Shown here in pieces: positions 24,618-35,167 of a stretch of 64,000 nucleotides of DNA. This DNA comes from Bacteroidota bacterium (GTDB taxonomy: Bacteria > Bacteroidota > Bacteroidia > UKL13-3). The notes beneath the pieces are model-generated. The model was not told the DNA's origin. It searched no databases and worked only from the letters and a program-made list of their open reading frames with translations. How positions within the stretch are numbered: position 1 is the stretch's first letter; each line of letters begins with the position of its first letter. The stretch is from assembly GCA_027491085.1 (NCBI GenBank), contig JAIXWW010000011.1, positions 124,001 through 188,000 of the forward strand, read 5' to 3'. The position numbers were made by a program, and so were the translations under genes.

Positions 24618-26936
24618 ATGAAACAAATTTACATACTAGTTTTACTTTTACTTATTACTTTATTTTCTACGGCACAGCAGGCTAAAATAAAAGGTGTTGT
24701 AATAGATTTAAATACACAGCAAATAGTTGATTTTGCTGTGGTTTCGCTCGATAAAACCAAACAAATCTATACTGATAGTTTGGGTGCTTTTAGTTTTGTA
24801 ACTTCTGCTGGTAAGCATGTTTTAAAAGTTTCGCGCGTTGGCTACCGAACTTTATTCTTGAATATTGATTTAGATGAAGGTGCTAATAAAAAAATTCAAA
24901 TTGATTTAGAACCATTCAACAATCAAATGGATCAGGTAGTAATTGCTGGCTCGCGCGAAGGAAAAAAAGTTGCTAAAGAAATCGCATCGGTAAGTATTAT
25001 AAAACCCTATTTAATTGATAATACCAATAGCACAGATTTATCGCAAGTAATTAATAGATTGCCAGGGGTGCAGGTGGCCGATGGACAAGCAAGCATAAGA
25101 GGAGGAGTAGGTTATAGTTATAATACAGGAAGTAAAATTGCAGTATTGTTAGATGACATGCCTTTAATGGGTGCCGATTTAGGCGATGTGCGTTGGAAAT
25201 TTTTACCTATTGAAGCGGCTGAACAAGTGGAAGTTATAAAGGGCTCGGCATCTGTTTTATATGGTTCTGCAGCATTAAATGGAACCATCAATGTAAGAAC
25301 AGGGTGGCCTACTAAAACGCCAAAAACCAAAATTCAGGCTTACCAAGGCATTATGCAAAATTACGACAGAAGCTATATCAATTGGTGGGAGGCTTCTACA
25401 CAACCATTCAATAATGGTATGTTTTTTACCCATAAGCAAATGTTTGGTAATTTTGATTTGGTATTAAGTGGCAATATTTCGAGCATGCGCAGTCATTTGC
25501 AATATGCCGATGAATTTAGGGCACGTACTTATATTAAAACTCGTTATAGACCAGAGTGGAATAAAAAAATTACATTTGGTGTAAATGGAAGTTTGATGTA
25601 TGAAAAATCGGGTAGATTTTTTTTATGGGCTAATGCAGATACTGGCACTTTGAAACAGTTTAATGGATCAAAACCAATTGATGACTTTTATAGAATTTTT
25701 ACAATTGACCCTCATTTTGATTATGATGGTTTAACAATGCACCATGCAGTTAAATTCAGAATGTACCAAATTACCAGGTTACTTGATAAAACAAGGTTTC
25801 CAAACGAATCGGATGCAGTAGCTAATTTGTATGCTTTTGATTACAATAATAAGTATAAAATTGATAAGCATTTTTCCTTAAATAGTGGTGTTTATTTAAC
25901 TTCTATGTTTAGCAATGGCAATGTATATAAAGGTCAGTTTGGTGGTGGAACTGGTGCGGTTTATAGTCAATTAGATTTTACCTATAAAAAATTAATTATT
26001 ACCGGAGGTATGCGTTATGAAATGATAGCGCAAGACACCAGTAAAATAGAAAAGGCACTTTTAAAACGAATTGGATTAAATTACCAAGCTGCTAAAAAAA
26101 CTTATTTGCGCGCTAATTATTCTGAAGGTTATAGAGTGCCAACCATTGGCGAAAAATTTGTAGAGGATAAAGTATCATTTTTAAATGTATTACCCAATCC
26201 TAATTTAATTCCCGAAAAAGGCTGGACAGCCGAAATTGGCATTCAGCAAGGATTTAAAATAGTTGGGTTTTTAGCCTCAGCCGATGTTGCCATTTTTATG
26301 CAAGATTACGACAGCATGATTGATTTTAGATTTGGCCAATACAATAAACCTACTATCGAAAACCCCGACCCAATGATTGGTTTTAAGGCATTTAATGTGG
26401 GGCATGTGCGTGCAGGAGGTATAGATTTTAGTTTACAAGGTGAGGGTAAAATTAAAGATGTGATGATTAGAATATTGACTGGTTATACCTATAGTTTACC
26501 AGTAAATATGAGTACAGACGAAAGTTTGAAAGACTATGGAAATTACACCAAATTGTTTTTTGAAAGTTTAGGTAATAGCAAAGCAGAGGATGGTAGTTAT
26601 TTAAAAAAGGTAATTATGCCTTACAGAAATAGAACCACTGCCAAGTTTGATTTAGATTTGGCATACCGCAAACTCACTTTTGGTTACAGTATTTTTTATT
26701 ATAGTGTTTACGAAAAAGTAGATGATTTTGTATTGCTACTCCCTGGTGTTAAAACCTTTTTTAGCAATGCTGGAAATGCAGATGTGGTTCATAATATACG
26801 TGTAGGACTAAAACCAACCAAAAACTATTCGGTTGGTTTATTGGTAAATAATTTAACTAATCGCGAATATGCCACAAGGCCCGGAAAATTAGACCCTGCG
26901 CGTACTTTGGTTATCCAGCTTTTGGTTAATTTTTAG
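24618..26936 (+). CDS. TonB-dependent outer-membrane receptor
   Basis: A 772-residue outer-membrane transporter that takes up a ligand using TonB energy. I start it at the Met of MKQIYILVLLLL (25 codons inside the longest frame), which gives a clean signal peptide ending in FSTAQQ. A carboxypeptidase-regulatory-like domain (about 22-100) precedes the plug (about 110-220; VSRVGYRTL before it, then NRLPGVQVADGQASIRGG) and a 22-strand barrel ending in RTLVIQLLVNF. The RGGVGY and VLYGSAALNG plug motifs are present. No ligand can be named: there is no SusD, siderophore or cobalamin gene beside it. Upstream 195 bp separates it from the divergent galE. Confidence 0.92.
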   Translation: MKQIYILVLLLLITLFSTAQQAKIKGVVIDLNTQQIVDFAVVSLDKTKQIYTDSLGAFSFVTSAGKHVLKVSRVGYRTLFLNIDLDEGANKKIQIDLEPFNNQMDQVVIAGSREGKKVAKEIASVSIIKPYLIDNTNSTDLSQVINRLPGVQVADGQASIRGGVGYSYNTGSKIAVLLDDMPLMGADLGDVRWKFLPIEAAEQVEVIKGSASVLYGSAALNGTINVRTGWPTKTPKTKIQAYQGIMQNYDRSYINWWEASTQPFNNGMFFTHKQMFGNFDLVLSGNISSMRSHLQYADEFRARTYIKTRYRPEWNKKITFGVNGSLMYEKSGRFFLWANADTGTLKQFNGSKPIDDFYRIFTIDPHFDYDGLTMHHAVKFRMYQITRLLDKTRFPNESDAVANLYAFDYNNKYKIDKHFSLNSGVYLTSMFSNGNVYKGQFGGGTGAVYSQLDFTYKKLIITGGMRYEMIAQDTSKIEKALLKRIGLNYQAAKKTYLRANYSEGYRVPTIGEKFVEDKVSFLNVLPNPNLIPEKGWTAEIGIQQGFKIVGFLASADVAIFMQDYDSMIDFRFGQYNKPTIENPDPMIGFKAFNVGHVRAGGIDFSLQGEGKIKDVMIRILTGYTYSLPVNMSTDESLKDYGNYTKLFFESLGNSKAEDGSYLKKVIMPYRNRTTAKFDLDLAYRKLTFGYSIFYYSVYEKVDDFVLLLPGVKTFFSNAGNADVVHNIRVGLKPTKNYSVGLLVNNLTNREYATRPGKLDPARTLVIQLLVNF

Positions 26937-26963
26937 AGCAATCTAAATTTAATTTATTTATAG

Positions 26964-26994
26964 TTTGGTTACTTGTAAAATAAATTTATTTTTG
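26964..26994 (+). promoter_or_regulatory. Promoter of rpsO
   Basis: TTTG at 26964-26967 and TATTTTTG at 26987-26994, spaced by 19 bp, fit the Bacteroidota -33/-7 architecture. The ATG is 28 bp after the -7 box. Confidence 0.8.
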
Positions 26995-27022
26995 CACCTC
27001 ATTTTAAAACAAAAAATAGATC

Positions 27023-27298
27023 ATGCATTTGACAACCGAGGCTAAACAAGCCATTTTCGAAAAGTTCGGTACAGCCAAGTCTAAAACAGACACTGGTTCT
27101 GCTGAAAGTCAGATTGCTCTTTTCACTGAGAGGATCAATCACATTACTGGACATTTAAAAATTAACAAAAAAGATTTCTCTGCAGAGTTAAGTCTAGTAA
27201 AGTTAGTTGGAAAAAGACGTTCATTATTAAATTACTTAATGCGTAAAGACATTTTCCGCTATAGAGCAATTATTAAAGAACTTGAAATCCGTAAATAA
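27023..27298 (+). CDS. rpsO: 30S ribosomal protein S15
   Basis: Primary 16S rRNA-binding protein of the 30S platform; binds the central-domain three-way junction. The 91-residue protein contains FGTAKSKTDTGSAESQIALFTERI and the KKDFSAELSLVKLVGKRRSLLNYL helix, then a C-terminal IIKELEIRK. Followed by its own terminator and then pnp, the arrangement seen in many bacteria. Confidence 0.99.
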   Translation: MHLTTEAKQAIFEKFGTAKSKTDTGSAESQIALFTERINHITGHLKINKKDFSAELSLVKLVGKRRSLLNYLMRKDIFRYRAIIKELEIRK

Positions 27299-27354
27299 GA
27301 TTTTCACACCAATTGACATATTACCATTAAAAGTAGTATTCAATTAAATTTATT

Positions 27355-27388
27355 AAAAGCAGGGGCCTAAATATTAGCTCCTGCTTTT
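27355..27388 (+). terminator. Terminator after rpsO
   Basis: 12-bp stem aaaagcaggggc / gctcctgctttt (one G-U pair) followed by Ts, 57 bp after the rpsO stop. Confidence 0.8.
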
Positions 27389-27504
27389 TGTGTTTTTGAA
27401 GCACATAAAATTACAAAACAAAAAACGCTATTTTACTAATCCCATCTTGGTAAAATATTGAATAATTAAATAGAAACAGATGGGGCTGAAAAACAAAAAA
27501 ATAT

Positions 27505-29661
27505 ATGTCACAAGCAACAATTAAAACATTTGAAATTGGTGGTCAAACCATCAGTCTTGAAACAGGCCGTTTAGCTCGCCAGGCCGATGGAGCAGTAGTA
27601 TTAAAAACAGGAGATACCATGATTATGGCTACTGTAGTATCTGCCAAAGAAGCTAAAGAAGATGTGGATTTTATGCCACTTACCGTTGATTATCAAGAAA
27701 AATTTGCGGCAGTTGGCCGTATTCCTGGTAGTTTTTTTAGAAGAGAAGCCAAACTTTCGGATTATGAAGTATTAATTAGCCGTATAGTTGATAGAGCTTT
27801 ACGTCCTTTATTCCCTAGCGATTATCACGCTGATACCCAAGTTGCTTTAACTTTAATATCGAGCGATCAAAATATAATGCCAGATGCTTTAGTTGGTTTA
27901 GCAGCATCGGCTGCTTTATTGGTAAGCGATGTTCCTTTTAACGGACCAATATCGGAAGTACGTGTTGCACGTATTGATGGTAAGTTTGTGGTTAATCCTT
28001 TCAAAAGCGACTTAGAGCGTGCCGATATAGATTTGATAGTAGCTGGAACCGAAAAAGATTTAAACATGGTAGAAGGCGAGTGCCAAGAAGTAAGCGAAGC
28101 AGATATGCTTGAGGCTTTAAAAATTGCGCATGATGCTATAAAATTACAAATCAAAGCACAGTGGGAATTATGTGAAATGTTAGGTGGTAAAAAACCTGTT
28201 CGCGAATATAACCATGAGCGCAGCAATCCTGAATTAGAAGCTTCCATCCGCGAATTTGCTTACGATAAGATTTTTGCCATTGCAAAAGGTAAATTAGGTA
28301 AAAATGAAAGAAGTGCAGGTTTCAAAGCTGTAAGAGAAGAATACAAAGCTTTACAACCTGAAGGAACTGTGTTAGATAAATTTTTAACCAACAAATATTT
28401 TCATGATGTAGAATACGATGCTGTTCGTGCTATGATTATGAACGATAGACAACGTTTGGATGGGAGAAAATTAGATGAAATCAGGCCAATTTGGTCGGAA
28501 GTAAGTTACTTACCTGCAGCGCATGGTTCAGCTATTTTTACTCGTGGTGAAACGCAATCGTTAACCACTGTTTCGTTAGGGTCAAAATTAGATGAGCAAA
28601 TGTTGGATAGCCCAATGTTAACAGGCTACGCAAAGTTTATGCTACATTATAATTTCCCTTCGTTCAGTACAGGTGAGGTTAGACCAAGCCGTGGACCAGG
28701 AAGACGTGAAATTGGACATGGTAACTTAGCTTTACGCGGATTAAAACGTGTATTACCACCTTTAGAAGAAAGCCCTTACACCATCCGTATTGTTTCTGAT
28801 ATTTTAGAATCAAATGGTTCAAGTAGTATGGCTACAGTTTGTGCTGGTTCATTGGCATTAATGGATGCTGGTATTCCTATTACAGGTGCTGTAAGTGGAA
28901 TTGCGATGGGTTTAATTAGCGATGAAACTACTGGTAAATATGCTATTTTATCTGATATTTTAGGAGATGAAGATCATTTAGGTGATATGGATTTTAAAGT
29001 AGTAGGTACTGCAAAAGGTATTACTGCTTGCCAAATGGATATTAAAATAAATGGTTTACGTTGGGAAATGGTTGAAGAAGCTTTAAACCAAGCTAAAGCT
29101 GGTCGCGAACATATTAGAAACGAAATGAACAAAACCATTTCGGCTCCTGCTAGCGATTTAAAACCACATGCACCACGTATTGAAACTTTATTGATTGATA
29201 AAGAATTTATTGGTGCAGTAATTGGACCAGGTGGTAAAATTATTCAAGGTATTCAAAAAGAAACCGGTGCTACTATTTCTATTACCGAAACTGAAAAGAA
29301 TGGTGTAGTTGAAATTGCTTCAAGTAATGCTGATAGTTTACGCAGAGCTATGCAAATGATTAAAGGAATTGTTGCAGTTCCTGTAGTTGGCGATGAATAC
29401 GAAGGTAAAGTTAAAAACATCATGGACTTTGGTGCATTTGTTGAGTTTTTACCTGGTAAAGATGGTTTATTGCACATAAGTGAAATTAGCTGGAACCGCA
29501 TTGATAAAATGGACGGTGTATTACAACAAGGCGAAATCATTAAAGTAAAACTAATTGAAGTTGACAAAAAAACTGGTAAATACAGATTAAGCCGTAAAGC
29601 TTTATTACCAAAACCAGAGCCAACTCCTAAGCCAGAAACTCCAAAAGAGCCAACTGCGTAA
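27505..29661 (+). CDS. pnp: Polyribonucleotide nucleotidyltransferase (PNPase)
   Basis: Phosphorolytic 3'-5' exoribonuclease; processes and degrades RNA, forms a trimer. 718 residues: two RNase PH-like domains (about 10-220 and 310-530) separated by an alpha-helical linker, then KH (about 555-615; [21 protein letters not shown]) and S1 (about 625-695; [22 protein letters not shown]) RNA-binding domains and a proline-rich tail. The core motifs GSFFRRE and [23 protein letters not shown] are intact. The leader after the rpsO terminator is about 115 bp. Confidence 0.98.
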   Translation: MSQATIKTFEIGGQTISLETGRLARQADGAVVLKTGDTMIMATVVSAKEAKEDVDFMPLTVDYQEKFAAVGRIPGSFFRREAKLSDYEVLISRIVDRALRPLFPSDYHADTQVALTLISSDQNIMPDALVGLAASAALLVSDVPFNGPISEVRVARIDGKFVVNPFKSDLERADIDLIVAGTEKDLNMVEGECQEVSEADMLEALKIAHDAIKLQIKAQWELCEMLGGKKPVREYNHERSNPELEASIREFAYDKIFAIAKGKLGKNERSAGFKAVREEYKALQPEGTVLDKFLTNKYFHDVEYDAVRAMIMNDRQRLDGRKLDEIRPIWSEVSYLPAAHGSAIFTRGETQSLTTVSLGSKLDEQMLDSPMLTGYAKFMLHYNFPSFSTGEVRPSRGPGRREIGHGNLALRGLKRVLPPLEESPYTIRIVSDILESNGSSSMATVCAGSLALMDAGIPITGAVSGIAMGLISDETTGKYAILSDILGDEDHLGDMDFKVVGTAKGITACQMDIKINGLRWEMVEEALNQAKAGREHIRNEMNKTISAPASDLKPHAPRIETLLIDKEFIGAVIGPGGKIIQGIQKETGATISITETEKNGVVEIASSNADSLRRAMQMIKGIVAVPVVGDEYEGKVKNIMDFGAFVEFLPGKDGLLHISEISWNRIDKMDGVLQQGEIIKVKLIEVDKKTGKYRLSRKALLPKPEPTPKPETPKEPTA

Positions 29662-29682
29662 TTTTTAAAATAACAAAGTATA

Positions 29683-29718
29683 AAAAAAGAGGTATTCTAT
29701 TCTGAATACCTCTTTTTT
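29683..29718. terminator. Bidirectional terminator between pnp and the ABC permease
   Basis: Perfect stem with 15-bp arms (aaaaaagaggtattc / gaatacctctttttt) around a 6-base loop and flanked by A and T runs, between the convergent pnp and permease genes. Confidence 0.9.
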
Positions 29719-29721
29719 ATT

Positions 29722-30945
29722 TTATATAACTCCTATTGCTATTTTCCTTGCTTTTAACCAAGGATAAATGGAGGTAATAACTCCAAGCATTAAAATAGTT
29801 ACAAACACAATAACCGCATCGATTAATGCAAACTGAATTGGATAGGCAAGTGACGAACCTGAATTAACTTTAATCAATCCAAATTGCTGTTGAATAAGGC
29901 AAATAATAAAACCAATTAATATTCCAATTACACCACCAACAGCAGCAATAAATATACTTTGCCAAGCAAAAATATTGGCAATTTTAGGAGCAGTTAACCC
30001 AATACTATGCAATATTTTTATTTCTTTAACTTTCTCCATTACCAATAAATAGAGGGTTCCTATGGTGTTAAAAATTGCTATTATTAGAATAAACAAAATT
30101 ATTATATAGCTAATTAGCTTTTCTGTTTTTACCAATTTATAAAATGCTTCACGCTGTTCATACCTTGTTTTAACAATAAATTTATCCCCTAAAATAGCTT
30201 GGATTTGATGCTGCACTTGGTAAATACTTTGATTATTTTTCAGCTTAATTTCTATAGCGCTTAACTCATTTTCTTTTTCCAATAATCGAGTTAAAAATCT
30301 CAAAGGAACCAAAATATATTTTTCATCAATATCTGGCTGAATGGCAAATATGCCACTTGGAATTAATAACTCACGGTTAAACGCATTTTCAGGATTGATA
30401 AAGTTTATTTCACCCTTTTTGGGTGCATAAATACTCAAAAAATTAAATTGGTCTGATGGGTCTATACCCAATTGATACGATAAACCTTCTCCGCATAATG
30501 CAAAGTTAGTGTCACCCCTTTGTATGAGAGCCTCCCCTGCTTTTATACAGGTATCTAAATGCGCAATTTTTAAATAGTTTTCATCAACTGCCTTTGCAGT
30601 GGCAATAGTTTCTTTATTATTATACCTAAGCAGTACATTTTCCTCTAAAACTTTGCTTGTACTTTCTATTTCAGTTATTGCATTTATTTTACTAAAATTA
30701 ATATCGCTTTGCTTAAATGTTTTGGAGTGAGCGGCTGTAATTTGCAGTTCTGCATCAAAATTACTGTACATTTGAGCAAACAAATTTTCAAAACCATTAA
30801 ATACTGAAAGTATTATAACCAAAGCGCAAGTACCAACAATATAACCAAGTAAACTGATACTTGAAATTACAGTTACTGCATTATAAGTTCCACTCTTTTT
30901 TTTAGAGAAAAAATACTTCTTAGCTATTTTAAACGATAGTGACAA
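29722..30945 (-). CDS. FtsX-like ABC permease, LolC/LolE type
   Basis: Inner-membrane permease of 407 residues with the MacB/FtsX layout: one N-terminal helix (about 25-50), a ~200-residue periplasmic domain, then three C-terminal helices. The N-terminal start SLSFKIAKKYFFSKKKSGTYNAVTVIS is typical of lipoprotein-releasing LolC/E-type permeases of Bacteroidota. The matching ATPase (LolD) is not adjacent. It is 46 bp after the P-loop gene on the same strand, so it could share a transcript with it. Lipoprotein export is likely but not proven. Confidence 0.85.
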   Translation of the reverse strand: MSLSFKIAKKYFFSKKKSGTYNAVTVISSISLLGYIVGTCALVIILSVFNGFENLFAQMYSNFDAELQITAAHSKTFKQSDINFSKINAITEIESTSKVLEENVLLRYNNKETIATAKAVDENYLKIAHLDTCIKAGEALIQRGDTNFALCGEGLSYQLGIDPSDQFNFLSIYAPKKGEINFINPENAFNRELLIPSGIFAIQPDIDEKYILVPLRFLTRLLEKENELSAIEIKLKNNQSIYQVQHQIQAILGDKFIVKTRYEQREAFYKLVKTEKLISYIIILFILIIAIFNTIGTLYLLVMEKVKEIKILHSIGLTAPKIANIFAWQSIFIAAVGGVIGILIGFIICLIQQQFGLIKVNSGSSLAYPIQFALIDAVIVFVTILMLGVITSIYPWLKARKIAIGVI

Positions 30946-30991
30946 TTGAATAATTTATGAGGGCAATAATACAACAGAATTAAATAAAAAT

Positions 30992-31402
30992 TTATAGCAA
31001 TTTCACCTTATACTTCTCTGCCATTTTTTGAAGTTGTTCCATACTAACTTCATGTATATTCGAACCATTATGGTATTTTTCAACTGTTACAACAAACAAT
31101 CTATAATTATAAATATTGGCTAATTTAAAATAGGGTTCCATTTCCCAATTAAAGGTAAAAGTATTATCAACAAATACCTTTAAAGCCCCATTTTTCATGG
31201 AGTTTTCTGTAAGGTTCTCACATTGTTTATAGGCTAAGTAATTTTCACTAAAGTTAAATTGATACTCGCCTGTTTCAGAATTGGTAAAGTAATCATCAAT
31301 GGCAAAAACAGGGTATTTTTGGTCTTCGCTCAATAATTTGGCTAAACTACTTTTTCCTGCACCTGGTAATCCTCGAATTAAAATTAAAGTATTAGCTAAC
31401 AT
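30992..31402 (-). CDS. Small P-loop kinase (AAA_33/N4BP2-like)
   Basis: A 136-residue ATP-binding protein: Walker A GLPGAGKSS (11-19), a DDYF segment around residue 36, and a second core strand KVFVDNTFTFNWEME. This layout (Walker A, then D-D-Y-F-x, then VDNT) matches the AAA_33 polynucleotide-kinase-like family related to the N4BP2 kinase domain. Cytosolic. It follows the haem-binding-domain gene by 6 bp. The target is unknown. Confidence 0.8.
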   Translation of the reverse strand: MLANTLILIRGLPGAGKSSLAKLLSEDQKYPVFAIDDYFTNSETGEYQFNFSENYLAYKQCENLTENSMKNGALKVFVDNTFTFNWEMEPYFKLANIYNYRLFVVTVEKYHNGSNIHEVSMEQLQKMAEKYKVKLL

Positions 31403-31408
31403 GAACCT

Positions 31409-31894
31409 TTATTTTGCTTCTACTGGAATTACTATTTTATCAAACTCCTGTTTAGCCCAACTTACCAATGCCGCATTTTGTTCAGGAGTTAAAACTGCAT
31501 TTTTATGGATTAAGGTATATGAACTCAAAGGCATTTCGTGCTCATTAACCTGTTCAGCTATTTCTTCCAACTTGTGTTTTTCGCGTTTTGGTTTGTAGGT
31601 TTTAAACTCCGAAAAGTTTAATTCTTCTTTGCCTTCATCTACATGGTGCTGCATCCAAAGGCCTATGGGTTGAATATTGGTGTACCAAGGGTAAGTAGTG
31701 TGATTGCTATGGCAATCGTAGCAGCTAGTCTGAAGTATTTGATAAACATCAGAAGGAACATTTATAGCTAATGATATGTCATTTTCAGATTTCTCCCAAC
31801 TTCCATTTCTTTCTGGCCTGATAAATTGTATTAAAACTAAAATGGCAAATAATGCTATTCCAATTTTTTTCATGTTTATGTTTTTCATGATCAT
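31409..31894 (-). CDS. Haem_bd domain protein (c-type cytochrome-like)
   Basis: A 161-residue protein with an N-terminal hydrophobic anchor (GIALFAILVLIQF) and a single covalent haem site, C-x-x-C-H at 58-62 (CYDCH). The following HTTYPWYTNIQPIGLW and HEMPLSSYTLIH segments are characteristic of the Haem_bd domain (DUF-type, c-like haem). The likely sixth ligand is Met in MPL. Start may be the first Met or Met8 (31873), which directly begins the anchor. Periplasm-facing electron-transfer or sensing role is inferred. It is co-directional with the P-loop kinase. Confidence 0.87.
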   Translation of the reverse strand: MIMKNINMKKIGIALFAILVLIQFIRPERNGSWEKSENDISLAINVPSDVYQILQTSCYDCHSNHTTYPWYTNIQPIGLWMQHHVDEGKEELNFSEFKTYKPKREKHKLEEIAEQVNEHEMPLSSYTLIHKNAVLTPEQNAALVSWAKQEFDKIVIPVEAK

Positions 31895-32055
31895 TTAAAA
31901 TAATACCAGCAAATCTATACTTTTTCAACTTTATCATTACATTTAAGTTCCTAATATTTAACATTACATTGGGTAAGTCAATTCATATTTTCCTTTTTTA
32001 AAATCTTCTTTTGGGTTTAAGTTAAATTGTGCATACTTGTGACTACACTAAAAGC

Positions 32056-33239
32056 ATGAAAAAAATATTATTAACTTATTTACTATTTTTAGTTTTATAT
32101 AACTCAATAGCCCAAGTTACCATACGTGTAACAGGTATTCCTGCCAATACTCCAACTACTGATAACTTGTACATAGCCGGTAGCTTTAATAATTGGAATC
32201 CTAACGATACAAATTTTAAACTTACTAAAGTTGACAATAGATATAAGTTAACCATACCTGATTATAAAGGAAACGAGGAGTATAAATTTACTCGTGGAAG
32301 TTGGACTACAGCTGAAGGCGATTCAAACGGAAATGTAATTAAAAACCGAACTTTAGAACATGTGGTTAATGGAGTTATAAATGTATCAATTGCTGGATGG
32401 GAGGATAAAAAAATTAAAGAAATAATTACTTCAACTGCGTTACCAAATGTAAAAATTATAAGCAACCGTTTTTTTATTCCTCAGTTAAATAAATTTCGAA
32501 GGGTATGGATTTATCTGCCAAATGATTATGAAACAAATTTAACCAAACGGTACCCTGTTTTGTACATGCACGATGGGCAAAATTGTTTTGATAAAACTAC
32601 CGCTTTTTCTAATGAATGGGGAATAGATGAAACTTTAAGCAATAAGCAAAATAATGGTGATAAAGGCTGCATAGTAGTAGCAGTTGATAATGGTGGGGCT
32701 AGCCGCTTAGATGAATATTCTCCATATAATAATCCCAAATATGGTGGTGGACAAGGCGATGCTTATGTTGATTTTTTAGCATTAACTTAAAACCTTTTAT
32801 AGATTCTGCTTACCGTACTTTTTCTGATAAAATGAATACTGCTATGGCAGGAAGCAGCATGGGCGGATTAATTACTACTTATGCCATGTTTAAATACCCT
32901 GATTTGTATGGCAAGGCTGGTATTTTTTCGCCTGCCTATTGGTTCAGCAATCAGCTTTATACTTATGTACTCCGTAAAAGTAAAAGCAATAACCAAAAGT
33001 TTTATTTTATATGTGGTCAAACCGAAGGCAGTAAAATGGCTATTTGGCAAGATAGTATGTGTATTGTTTTACAACAAAAAGGATATTTTAAAAACAAAGA
33101 TTTCAAAAATATAATAAAACCTAATGGAACGCATTCAGAAATATTTTGGAGTGCGGAATTTGGTGCTTGTTACGATTGGCTTTTTTCTGATTTAAGGTTG
33201 AAGAAAAAAGTGAATAGCAGTTATAAAAAGAAAAGTTAA
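32056..33239 (+). pseudogene. Secreted esterase with CBM-like N-domain, interrupted by a one-base frameshift
   Basis: The protein is split into two frames: residues to about 244 run into a stop at 32788-32790, and the downstream half continues from about 32790 in the next frame (in-frame ATG at 32832). One missing T in the run at 32785-32789 (acttaaaa, expected actttaaaa) would restore LTLKPFIDSAYRTF. The part encoded first has a signal peptide (ends NSIAQ), a CBM48/AMPK-type domain with GSFNNWNPND (about 40-110) and the esterase-D start YLPNDYETN, YMHDGQNCFD. The second half has the nucleophile GSSMGG and a His in NGTHSEIFW. All catalytic parts remain, so either a recent pseudogene, a sequencing error in a homopolymer, or programmed frameshift. 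Confidence 0.88.
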
Positions 33240-33262
33240 ACTAATCCATAATTGATTTGAAT

Positions 33263-33961
33263 TCAACATATCATTAATAACCTAGTTTCACCTGTTTTTT
33301 CCTTTGGTGCGCGATGAACACAAGGAGGAACTTTACTTTCGGGATGCTGAGTAGCTAGCCGCCACAAATTACCAATTCCTAAATTAATAGGCTGAGCTTG
33401 AGGCATAGCTTGATAGTGCAAATCAAAAAAATGTGCACTTAAAAACGATTCAAAACCTTCCTCTGCCCAACTGTATAATTTTTTGAGTTCACTGCGTATT
33501 GCAGGAATAAGCACTTTTTGTTGAACTTGCGAATTTGGTATAATTTGGCTCGACTCCCCATAATAAGTGCATAAAAATGTGTCGGTTGGAATTGGTGAAC
33601 TATCTACATGAAAAGAATATACATCGGTTGAAAAAATAGAGTCGGCTTCATCTCGCTCATAATACTTAATTAAATTGAGTGTTGGAGAAGCCCCATGTGC
33701 TTTGAGCAAATCCAAATCGTGTAAAAGTATATTACGTGCAAGTTCACCTTGTTCGGTTAAATTAAGCTCACAAAGTTCCTCTTCATTCAGCACCATTAAA
33801 TTTTCGGTTAATGCTATTTTATTAACTATCTCCGAAAAATCGCCAACCAAATTACGAGTCCAACCAATGGCATTTATTTCATCCTGAAAAGGAATTGCAA
33901 CAAGGTCATTAAAATTAGTAACACACTTAATTTGATTATAGGCTTTGTATAAATCTATCAT
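33263..33961 (-). CDS. DUF1826-like protein
   Basis: A 232-residue cytosolic protein with no signal peptide. The central VYSFHVDSSPIPTDTFLCTYYGESS resembles the DUF1826 core (H-x-D followed by a G/S-rich turn and a C-T-Y-x-G strand); an HxD pair is what iron/2-oxoglutarate oxygenases use, but I cannot show a full site. The C-terminal part ends PPCVHRAPKEKTGETRLLMI, where the late HR-AP looks conserved. The start is the ATG at 33961; a TTG at 33976 is in frame. It stands alone on this strand and is convergent with the broken esterase. Confidence 0.6.
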   Translation of the reverse strand: MIDLYKAYNQIKCVTNFNDLVAIPFQDEINAIGWTRNLVGDFSEIVNKIALTENLMVLNEEELCELNLTEQGELARNILLHDLDLLKAHGASPTLNLIKYYERDEADSIFSTDVYSFHVDSSPIPTDTFLCTYYGESSQIIPNSQVQQKVLIPAIRSELKKLYSWAEEGFESFLSAHFFDLHYQAMPQAQPINLGIGNLWRLATQHPESKVPPCVHRAPKEKTGETRLLMIC

Positions 33962-34031
33962 AATGGTTGATGGCAATAATAATTAGGCAAAAGTAGCCAT
34001 ATAAACCCAAAAGAATCCAATTGAATAAAAC

Positions 34032-34069
34032 AATAAAGCCCAACTGAATAAATTCAGTTGGGCTTTATT
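34032..34069 (-). terminator. Terminator after the DUF4249 gene
   Basis: Very strong 18-bp perfect stem (aataaagcccaactgaat and its reverse complement) with a two-base loop and a T tract on either side, 24 bp after the DUF4249 stop codon. Confidence 0.9.
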
Positions 34070-34092
34070 ATTACTTAAAAAAGCATTCGAAA

Positions 34093-35142
34093 TTACTTTA
34101 TATTAAAATCAAAATTAGTCATTTTGGTAGTTACCGTAACTTTATGCGATGCACCAAACCAACCTAATACTTTAATATTAGATTTTCCATACGCAAAAAT
34201 ATTAGAAGGAACATTGGTTACAGGAGTAGCAAATAATCCTGAAAATCCTCCACCAGTACCATTAGTAAGTTCTGTTTTTAACCTTACATAAAAGAAAAGG
34301 TTTTCGCGAGTAATGCTGTAAACCTCGGCTTTAATGGAATCGCCAGGATAATATGCTGGTCGCTCTTGCACATCTTCTTCTACCACATTGATAGAACGTG
34401 CTACTGGAAAATTAAATAACGCTTCTTTTTCTAATTGTGAGTTAGGCGACTGGTCCGCACTATTTGATTCGCTTACTACTATTAAATTATTCACATTATT
34501 ATAGTAAGTCCAGTCTGCAGCACCTTTACTTCCGGCATAATATGGGTTGGTAGCTACTGGATTGCGTTTTACATAGTACTTAATTCTGTAACTATCACCT
34601 AATCCTGCAGGATCTGCTATTTTCATATCAACATAACCCCAACCCGATTTTAATGGTCCGCCTGGACCTGACCTGCCAATACTTTCATCGTTTAAAACTG
34701 AAGTTGTTAAACTACTATCGCCATAAGTAATACATGGTCGGTTAATTTTGCTAAATGAAATAACAGTATCGCCAGTTGAAAAACGAACTAGCATAATATA
34801 ACTATGCAAAGGTTGAGGTTTAGAAGTCATTGAAATGTAATTTCCATTCCCCACATTCTTAAAAGTATCAACCACAAAACTTCCTCCAGTAGAATCAATA
34901 ATTACGACAGTTGCATCGTTCACTTTTGGAGCTTCACCATTATCCAAATATCCAATTGATTTAGTAATTCTGATGGTGTCTTTTATCAATTTATCGGGGT
35001 CAAGTGGATCGTAAACTATAGATGCATCAATCACATATTGAGGCTCACCATTGCCAGCATTTATATCTATTTTATCAATACATGAACTTATCATTGCTAC
35101 TGCAACAAAAAGGAAAATATATAATTTATTAATTGTTTTCAT
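34093..35142 (-). CDS. DUF4249 surface lipoprotein
   Basis: A 349-residue exported lipoprotein. The chosen start gives MKTINKLYIFLFVAVAMISSC with a lipobox (ISSC), so the mature protein begins at Cys and is anchored to the outer membrane. The rest matches DUF4249, the partner of TonB receptors in Bacteroidota: YVIDASIVYDPLDPDKLI, DATVVIIDSTGG, ending in a strand-rich domain. It begins 25 bp after the TonB receptor stop on the same strand. Longer in-frame starts up to 35313 would overlap the receptor gene and are rejected. It probably assists ligand capture by the receptor; ligand unknown. Confidence 0.9.
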   Translation of the reverse strand: MKTINKLYIFLFVAVAMISSCIDKIDINAGNGEPQYVIDASIVYDPLDPDKLIKDTIRITKSIGYLDNGEAPKVNDATVVIIDSTGGSFVVDTFKNVGNGNYISMTSKPQPLHSYIMLVRFSTGDTVISFSKINRPCITYGDSSLTTSVLNDESIGRSGPGGPLKSGWGYVDMKIADPAGLGDSYRIKYYVKRNPVATNPYYAGSKGAADWTYYNNVNNLIVVSESNSADQSPNSQLEKEALFNFPVARSINVVEEDVQERPAYYPGDSIKAEVYSITRENLFFYVRLKTELTNGTGGGFSGLFATPVTNVPSNIFAYGKSNIKVLGWFGASHKVTVTTKMTNFDFNIK

Positions 35143-35167
35143 TTTTAATGTATAATAATAATTGTGG

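Noticed and set aside
27867..28247. A 126-codon minus-strand frame inside pnp
   Set aside because: Antisense shadow of the pnp coding region with no independent support.
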